This document shows, in pieces, positions 11,782 through 15,219 of a stretch of 15,219 nt of DNA. A model generated the notes under the pieces. It searched no databases and was not told where the DNA came from. It saw only the letters and a list, made by a program, of their open reading frames with translations. The stretch spans positions 1-15,219 of the forward strand of contig NZ_QSDR01000052.1 in assembly GCF_003464085.1 (NCBI RefSeq), written 5' to 3'. Origin of the DNA: Clostridium sp. AM58-1XD. Its GTDB lineage: Bacteria; Bacillota; Clostridia; Lachnospirales; Lachnospiraceae. Position 1 is the first letter of the stretch; each line of letters begins with the position of its first letter. Made by a program: the position numbers and the translations under genes.

Positions 11782-12580
11782 CCGGGATACTTCGGGCCAA
11801 GTTGGCCCGAAGCTCACTCCGGCGGTACAGGAAATATCAAAAGAACAGGCCGTCAACTTTATCCATCAGTACCATTATTCAAAGATCATGCCACGGCTGA
11901 ATCGGTTTTATTTAGGCTTTTTCAGGGATGGACAGTTATCCGGCGTGGTAGTATTGGGATGGGGTACGCAGCCCTTGCAGACAATCCGCAAGCTGTTTCC
12001 CTGCCATGTACTGCGGACAACGGACTATATCGAGATTGGGAAGATGTGTTTCCTGCCGGACTTCAACGACACCCAATGCTTCGGAAGTCTTGTCATTTCC
12101 CAGATGGTGAAATGGCTGAAAGCCAACACACGTTATCTGTATCTTTACACTCTGGCGGACGGTATCATGGGAAAATGCGGCTATGTGTATCAGGCCAGCA
12201 ATTTCCAGTATGTCGGCAGTTTTACCACAAGCGTTTACCGGGACAGCCTGACCGGGGAGAAAATCCACCCGCGAAGTGCCCGGCTCCTGCTGGAAGAAAA
12301 CGCGGCCTTTGACGGCGTGGCAAAACGCTACTGGCTGACTTTTGGCTACTGCCAGTACAAGGGGATTGAGAAGATCAATGGCCGTATGTTCCGCTACCTG
12401 TACCCGCTTACCAAACGTGGGCGGAGGATTTTACAGAGCTACCCGGAGTATCAAGGTCTGGCCTATCCAAAGGATAAAGACCTGTTCTATTCCATGCGGA
12501 GCGCCCCCGGCACTTACATTCCAATTCCACAGCCCCAATTTAACAAAGAGGTATGCCAGTTCAATGTCCAGAGATATTGA
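11762..12580 (+). CDS. Mom-like DNA adenine modification protein (GNAT fold)
   Basis: The prototype, Mom of phage Mu, converts adenine in DNA to N6-methylcarbamoyl-adenine and so protects it from many restriction enzymes. This 272-residue protein has the pattern I recall for ICE Mom homologues: SKEQAVNFIHQYHYSKIMPR, then FYLGFFRDGQLSGVVVLGWG, DYIEIGKMCFLPDF (acetyltransferase-like core), KWLKANTRYLYLYTLADGIM, GKCGYVYQASNFQYVG, and GRMFRYLYPLTKRGRR near the end. GGAGGA (11748-11753) lies 8 nt before ATG 11762, which overlaps virB4 by 20 nt. Residues 10-17 (TSGQVGPK) come from hairpin copy 11. The 205-240 region (FGYCQYKGIEKINGRMFRYL) agrees with the family. Position inside the transfer operon suggests expression with conjugation. 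The name rests on recalled similarity; catalysis is unproven. Confidence 0.78.
   Translation: MKRQAYDRDTSGQVGPKLTPAVQEISKEQAVNFIHQYHYSKIMPRLNRFYLGFFRDGQLSGVVVLGWGTQPLQTIRKLFPCHVLRTTDYIEIGKMCFLPDFNDTQCFGSLVISQMVKWLKANTRYLYLYTLADGIMGKCGYVYQASNFQYVGSFTTSVYRDSLTGEKIHPRSARLLLEENAAFDGVAKRYWLTFGYCQYKGIEKINGRMFRYLYPLTKRGRRILQSYPEYQGLAYPKDKDLFYSMRSAPGTYIPIPQPQFNKEVCQFNVQRY
11790..11812 (+). repeat. Palindromic hairpin repeat, copy 11 (start of the Mom-like gene)
   Basis: Core TCGGGCCAAGTTGGCCCGA (11792-11810) with T-A and C-G flanks. It is codons 10-17 of the Mom-like gene (TSGQVGPK), 9 nt after the virB4 stop, so it still marks the gene junction. Confidence 0.88.
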
Positions 12581-13674
12581 CTGGCATATTTCATTTTCAG
12601 GGAAAGGAGGTTGATTTTATCGCAAAATGGATAGACCGGACGCCCGGAAAGAGGCTGGACACTTCGGGCCAACATGGCCCGAAGTCCGCCAGAAGGAAAC
12701 AGGCCCCGCCCGGCCCGGAGCCGGAGGCGGCGGGGCATTCCTCCCGCCTGCGGTTTGAGGACGAGGGGGAACCGGGCAACAGCACAGGCCGGACAGGGGA
12801 AGAAACCACCTCGGGCCAAGTTGGCCCGAAACAGGGGCAGAAGAAATTCCGGCAGGATAAAGAGCGGCCCCGGCCTTCGGAACGGCTCCGCCGTGAAGGG
12901 GAGCCAACCGGAGACAGCGCCGGGGAGCCCCGGGGAGGAACAGCCCCCGGCAAAACAGACAGCGAAGGGCCGCAGACACGGGAAGGAAAAAAGACAGAGA
13001 AGGCAAAGGAGCGGGCTGAAAAAACCGGGGATAAGCTCGGCAAAGCCCACGCCAAGCTGGACGCACAGAAACCACCTAAAGAGCCCGGTATTCCCCGCAA
13101 GCTGGCCCGAAGCGCCCGCGCCGGGGCATGGATTTACGCTCATAACAAAATACATGAGGTGGAGCATGAAAATGTGGGCGTGGAAGGAGCCCACAAATCC
13201 GAGCTTGTGGCCGAGACAGGTATCCACAAGGTGTCCCAGTTTGCCAAAAGGCGGTGGCGTATCCGCCACGCCCGAAGCGTGGTGAAGTGGGAGAAAAAAG
13301 AAATCCGAGCCAGTGCGGACTATGCGTTTCACACCGCCGCGCAGGAGCACCCGGAGCTATACAGCAATCCCCTGTCCCGCTTTTCGCAGAAGTGGAAACT
13401 CAAACGGGAGTATGCCAAGCGGGCGCGGGAGGCGGCGAAGCAGGGCGCAAAGGCGGCGGAGAAAACCGCCGTTACCACGGAAAGGCTGGCCCGGCGTGTG
13501 GCCCTCTTTGTGAAACGCCACCCGGTCGGCGTCCTGATTGTGCTTGCCGTCCTTCTGGTGGTCATGCTGCTGATGGGCGCTTTATCTTCTTCCCGGCATG
13601 ATTGGGGGCGGGGCCATGAACGCTGTTTTAGGCACTTCCTACGGTTCCGAGGACAGCGACCTGTTAGGGGCTGA
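12553..13674 (+). CDS. CD1108-type conjugation membrane protein, N-terminal part
   Basis: This is the first part of a cell-wall hydrolase/channel protein of the element. From ATG 12553 it has 373 residues. About 30-170 is disordered, rich in Lys, Glu, Pro and Gly, and contains two repeat-encoded peptides (TSGQHGPK, TSGQVGPK). Then come HNKIHEVEHENVGVEGAHKS, a helical basic region (KLKREYAKRAREAAKQGAKA), and one membrane helix at about 324-347 (VGVLIVLAVLLVVMLLMGAL). The ATG has no good site and overlaps the Mom-like gene. A perfect AAAGGAGG (12603-12610) lies 8 nt before an in-frame ATC (12619), a likelier true start. After SSSR (13594-13596) the frame becomes non-homologous, while the next ORF picks up the family sequence, so the last 26 residues are probably not native. 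Confidence 0.75.
   Translation: MPVQCPEILTGIFHFQGKEVDFIAKWIDRTPGKRLDTSGQHGPKSARRKQAPPGPEPEAAGHSSRLRFEDEGEPGNSTGRTGEETTSGQVGPKQGQKKFRQDKERPRPSERLRREGEPTGDSAGEPRGGTAPGKTDSEGPQTREGKKTEKAKERAEKTGDKLGKAHAKLDAQKPPKEPGIPRKLARSARAGAWIYAHNKIHEVEHENVGVEGAHKSELVAETGIHKVSQFAKRRWRIRHARSVVKWEKKEIRASADYAFHTAAQEHPELYSNPLSRFSQKWKLKREYAKRAREAAKQGAKAAEKTAVTTERLARRVALFVKRHPVGVLIVLAVLLVVMLLMGALSSSRHDWGRGHERCFRHFLRFRGQRPVRG
12661..12685 (+). repeat. Palindromic hairpin repeat, copy 12
   Basis: Perfect ACT/AGT flanks around TCGGGCCAACATGGCCCGA (12664-12682). Same AACAT centre as copy 1. Read as TSGQHGPK near the start of the CD1108-type gene. Confidence 0.88.
12811..12829 (+). repeat. Palindromic hairpin repeat, copy 13
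   Basis: Perfect 19-nt core TCGGGCCAAGTTGGCCCGA, but the flanking bases do not pair (C12810 against A12830). It is the only copy without a compatible flank and the one deepest inside a gene. Read as TSGQVGPK. Confidence 0.88.
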
Positions 13675-14533
13675 CGAGGACTACACGGCATTAGAGCGGG
13701 CGATGGCGGACGAAATTGCCAATATCGAGAGCACCCACCCCGGCTATGACGAGTACCGCTATCATGTGGACGAACTGGGCCACAACCCCTATGAGCTGGC
13801 CTCCTACCTGACAGCAAAATTCCAATCCTACACCCGCGCCGAGGTACAGGGGGAGCTTCAAGCCGTGTTTGACGCGCAGTATAAGCTGACCCTGACCGAG
13901 ACAGTGGAAATACGCACCTACACTGACGAGGACGGAGACGAGCACGAATATGAGTGGTACATTCTCACCGTCACACTGAAAAACCGTACCCTGCCCGTGG
14001 TTATCAACGAGCGGCTGACCGCCGACCAAAAGGAGCTCTATTCGGCTACCATGTGGACGAAGGGCAACAAGCCCTATCTGTGGGATAACATCTACACGGG
14101 CGGCGATACCGACCCCGGCCCCTCTTACGAGATACCGGGGGAGGCCCTGACCGACCCGGATTTTGCCGCCCTGATTGCCGAGGCGGAAAAGTATCTGGGC
14201 TATCCCTATGTATGGGGCGGGAGTTCCCCGAGCACAAGTTTTGACTGTTCGGGCTTTGTGTGCTGGGTATACACCCATTCCGGCGTTTACAACCTGCCCC
14301 GCACCACGGCAACCGGGATTTACAACCAATGCGCCATTATTCCAAAGAACGAAGCCCGGCCCGGAGATCTGATTTTCTTTACCCGCACCTATGACAGCGC
14401 CGGGCCTGTCTCCCACGTCGGCATTTATGTGGGCGACAATATGATGATTCACTGTGGCGACCCCATCAAATATGCCAGTATCAACACGTCCTACTGGCAG
14501 GAACATTTTTACGCCTTCGGGCGGCTCAACTGA
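13598..14533 (+). CDS. NlpC/P60 cell-wall hydrolase, C-terminal part of the CD1108-type protein
   Basis: Conjugation systems of Gram-positive bacteria need a peptidoglycan hydrolase to open the wall; NlpC/P60 enzymes are cysteine endopeptidases. This 311-residue ORF begins MIGGGAMNAVLGTSYGSEDS, the natural continuation of the preceding membrane protein, followed by IESTHPGYDEYRYHVDELGH. The NlpC/P60 domain (about 190-311) has Cys217 in FDCSGFV, His273 in VSHVGIYVG and His285 in MMIHCGD, the expected catalytic set, and ends YWQEHFYAFGRLN. The ATG has no ribosome binding site and overlaps the upstream ORF by 77 nt. A single extra base (C13597 or a neighbour) would explain the change of frame. 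It may be a broken gene, a sequence error or a real split. Confidence 0.85.
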   Translation: MIGGGAMNAVLGTSYGSEDSDLLGADEDYTALERAMADEIANIESTHPGYDEYRYHVDELGHNPYELASYLTAKFQSYTRAEVQGELQAVFDAQYKLTLTETVEIRTYTDEDGDEHEYEWYILTVTLKNRTLPVVINERLTADQKELYSATMWTKGNKPYLWDNIYTGGDTDPGPSYEIPGEALTDPDFAALIAEAEKYLGYPYVWGGSSPSTSFDCSGFVCWVYTHSGVYNLPRTTATGIYNQCAIIPKNEARPGDLIFFTRTYDSAGPVSHVGIYVGDNMMIHCGDPIKYASINTSYWQEHFYAFGRLN

Positions 14534-14548
14534 AAAAGGAGGTTTTGC

Positions 14549-14815
14549 ATGAGCAGTAAAATTGACAAGGTATGCGCCGAGATTGAGAAGGTCAAGGCGA
14601 AAATCAGCGAACAGCAGTCCCGGCTCCGGGAGCTGGAACGCCAGAAAACCGAACTGGAAAACACGGAGATTGTGGAGCTGGTGCGTTCTCTCAACCTGAC
14701 GCCCGCCGCGCTGGCCGACTTCCTGAAGGAGCAGAAAAAGGCCCCTGCCGCTTCGGGCCAAGTTGGCCCGAAGTCCGGCGAAAGAAAGGAGGAACCGACT
14801 GATGATGAAAACTAA
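14549..14815 (+). CDS. DUF4315 family coiled-coil protein
   Basis: An 88-residue protein typical of this ICE family, of unknown function. Residues 4-46 (KIDKVCAEIEKVKAKISEQQ, then LRELERQKTELENTEI) form a coiled coil. VELVRSLNLTPAALADFLKE (about 48-67) is a conserved helical motif. The last 20 residues include ASGQVGPK from hairpin copy 14 and an acidic end. AAAAGGAGG (14534-14542) sits 6 nt before the ATG. It overlaps the next gene by 14 nt. By position it may assist the secreted DUF4366 protein or the wall hydrolase, but this is not shown by the sequence. Confidence 0.85.
   Translation: MSSKIDKVCAEIEKVKAKISEQQSRLRELERQKTELENTEIVELVRSLNLTPAALADFLKEQKKAPAASGQVGPKSGERKEEPTDDEN
14751..14773 (+). 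repeat. Palindromic hairpin repeat, copy 14 (end of the DUF4315 gene)
   Basis: Core TCGGGCCAAGTTGGCCCGA (14753-14771) with T-A, C-G and G.T flanks. Read as ASGQVGPK. The AAAGGAGG of the next gene lies 11 nt downstream, so it again precedes a start. Confidence 0.9.
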
Positions 14816-15219
14816 ATCCTGTATGGCGGCGCTGACCGCCGTTTTTCTCTGCCTCCCTGTCTTTACCCTTCCGGCCTACGCGCAGAGTACCGAGCCCACG
14901 GAGGACCCGCCCGCACAGGAGGAAACCACCACCGCGAAGCCCTTCACCCCGGAGGGAACCGGCACAGTGGTTGACAACGCCACCGACGAGGACGGCAAGG
15001 AATTTTATACCATTCAGACCCCGGACGAGCACGTTTTCTTTCTTGTCATTGACAAACAGCGCACAAGCGAAAACGTCTATTTCCTTGACGCTGTGACGGA
15101 AAAGGATTTGCTCTCCCTCGCGCAAAGTGAGAAGGAATCCGAGACGTTGGAGCAGGAACCGGAGCCAACACCTGCGCCGCCGGAGCCTACCAACGAGCCG
15201 GAACCCGCCCCGGAGCCCG
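14802..15219 (+). CDS. DUF4366 (CD1107-type) secreted or membrane protein, 5' part
   Basis: The first 139 codons of a gene cut by the window edge. A signal peptide is clear: MMKTKSCMAALTAVFLCLPV with a likely cut after AYA (residue 27), so the protein is exported. A linker rich in Thr, Pro and Glu follows, then the conserved core TGTVVDNATDEDGKEFYTIQ and HVFFLVIDKQRTSENVYFLD, a beta-rich domain usual in DUF4366. Next comes a Pro/Glu spacer (EPEPTPAPPEPTNEPEPAPE). A C-terminal membrane helix is usual in the family but lies outside. AAAGGAGG (14785-14792) precedes ATG 14802 by 9 nt; ATG 14805 is an alternative. The start overlaps the DUF4315 gene by 14 nt. Possible role: part of the surface portion of the conjugation apparatus (inference). 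Confidence 0.87.
   Translation, partial: MMKTKSCMAALTAVFLCLPVFTLPAYAQSTEPTEDPPAQEETTTAKPFTPEGTGTVVDNATDEDGKEFYTIQTPDEHVFFLVIDKQRTSENVYFLDAVTEKDLLSLAQSEKESETLEQEPEPTPAPPEPTNEPEPAPEP

Noticed and set aside
13091..13113. A possible 15th repeat copy (18 of 23 bases match, right arm GGCCCGAAGC kept).
   Set aside because: The left arm no longer pairs and it is read in a different phase (KLAR). It may be a decayed copy or chance in GC-rich DNA, so it was not counted.
513..14771. CRISPR array made of the repeated palindromes.
   Set aside because: The spacing is irregular, from about 150 bp to over 2 kb, and genes rather than spacers lie between copies.

Overview
The window is about 15.2 kb of GC-rich DNA with every supported gene on the + strand. 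It looks like the conjugation module of a Tn1549/CTn-type integrative and conjugative element (ICE) from a Gram-positive gut Clostridia host (Oscillospiraceae or Lachnospiraceae type). The reasons are the gene order (ParB-like, DUF7768-like, ArdA, DUF6674, PcfB, VirD4, Maff2, TrbL/VirB6-like, SpoVG, DUF7007-like, PrgI, VirB4, Mom-like, NlpC/P60, DUF4315, DUF4366), the strong AAAGGAGG ribosome binding sites and the frequent TTG/GTG starts. No integrase, relaxase, attachment site, rRNA or tRNA is visible, so this is an internal slice. Family names come from recalled sequence features, not from a search.

Layout. Positions 1-419 hold the 3' end of a collagen-like Gly-X-Y gene whose reading frame slips, closed by a strong terminator (444-476). 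At 490-572 a 13-codon ORF with a perfect ribosome binding site runs into a second terminator, just before the parB-like gene (600-1988). Positions 1989-2296 have no gene but are densely structured: an 18-bp palindrome, a roughly 165-nt multi-branched inverted repeat (2059-2223) and another hairpin. Then come a DUF7768-like gene and ardA (overlapping), a DUF6674 gene split by a frame change, pcfB and virD4 (overlapping), maff2, the TrbL-like channel gene, a SpoVG-domain gene with two starts, a DUF7007-like gene, prgI overlapping virB4, a Mom-like DNA-modification gene, an NlpC/P60 cell-wall hydrolase gene split over two frames, a DUF4315 gene, and the first 139 codons of a secreted DUF4366 gene cut by the window end.

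How it works together. VirD4 (coupling ATPase), PcfB (its accessory), VirB4 (assembly ATPase), PrgI, TrbL/VirB6, Maff2 and the NlpC/P60 hydrolase form a type IV secretion apparatus. ArdA (DNA mimic) and the Mom-like enzyme (adenine hypermodification) are two independent ways to escape restriction in a recipient.

The most striking signal is a family of 14 copies of a palindrome around TCGGGCCAAGTTGGCCCGA. Most sit at gene junctions just before ribosome binding sites. Six lie inside genes, always read in the same phase as SGQ(V/I/H)(G/D)PK. A flanking base pair varies as T-A, C-G or T.G in 13 of 14 copies, which points to a hairpin in the + strand mRNA.
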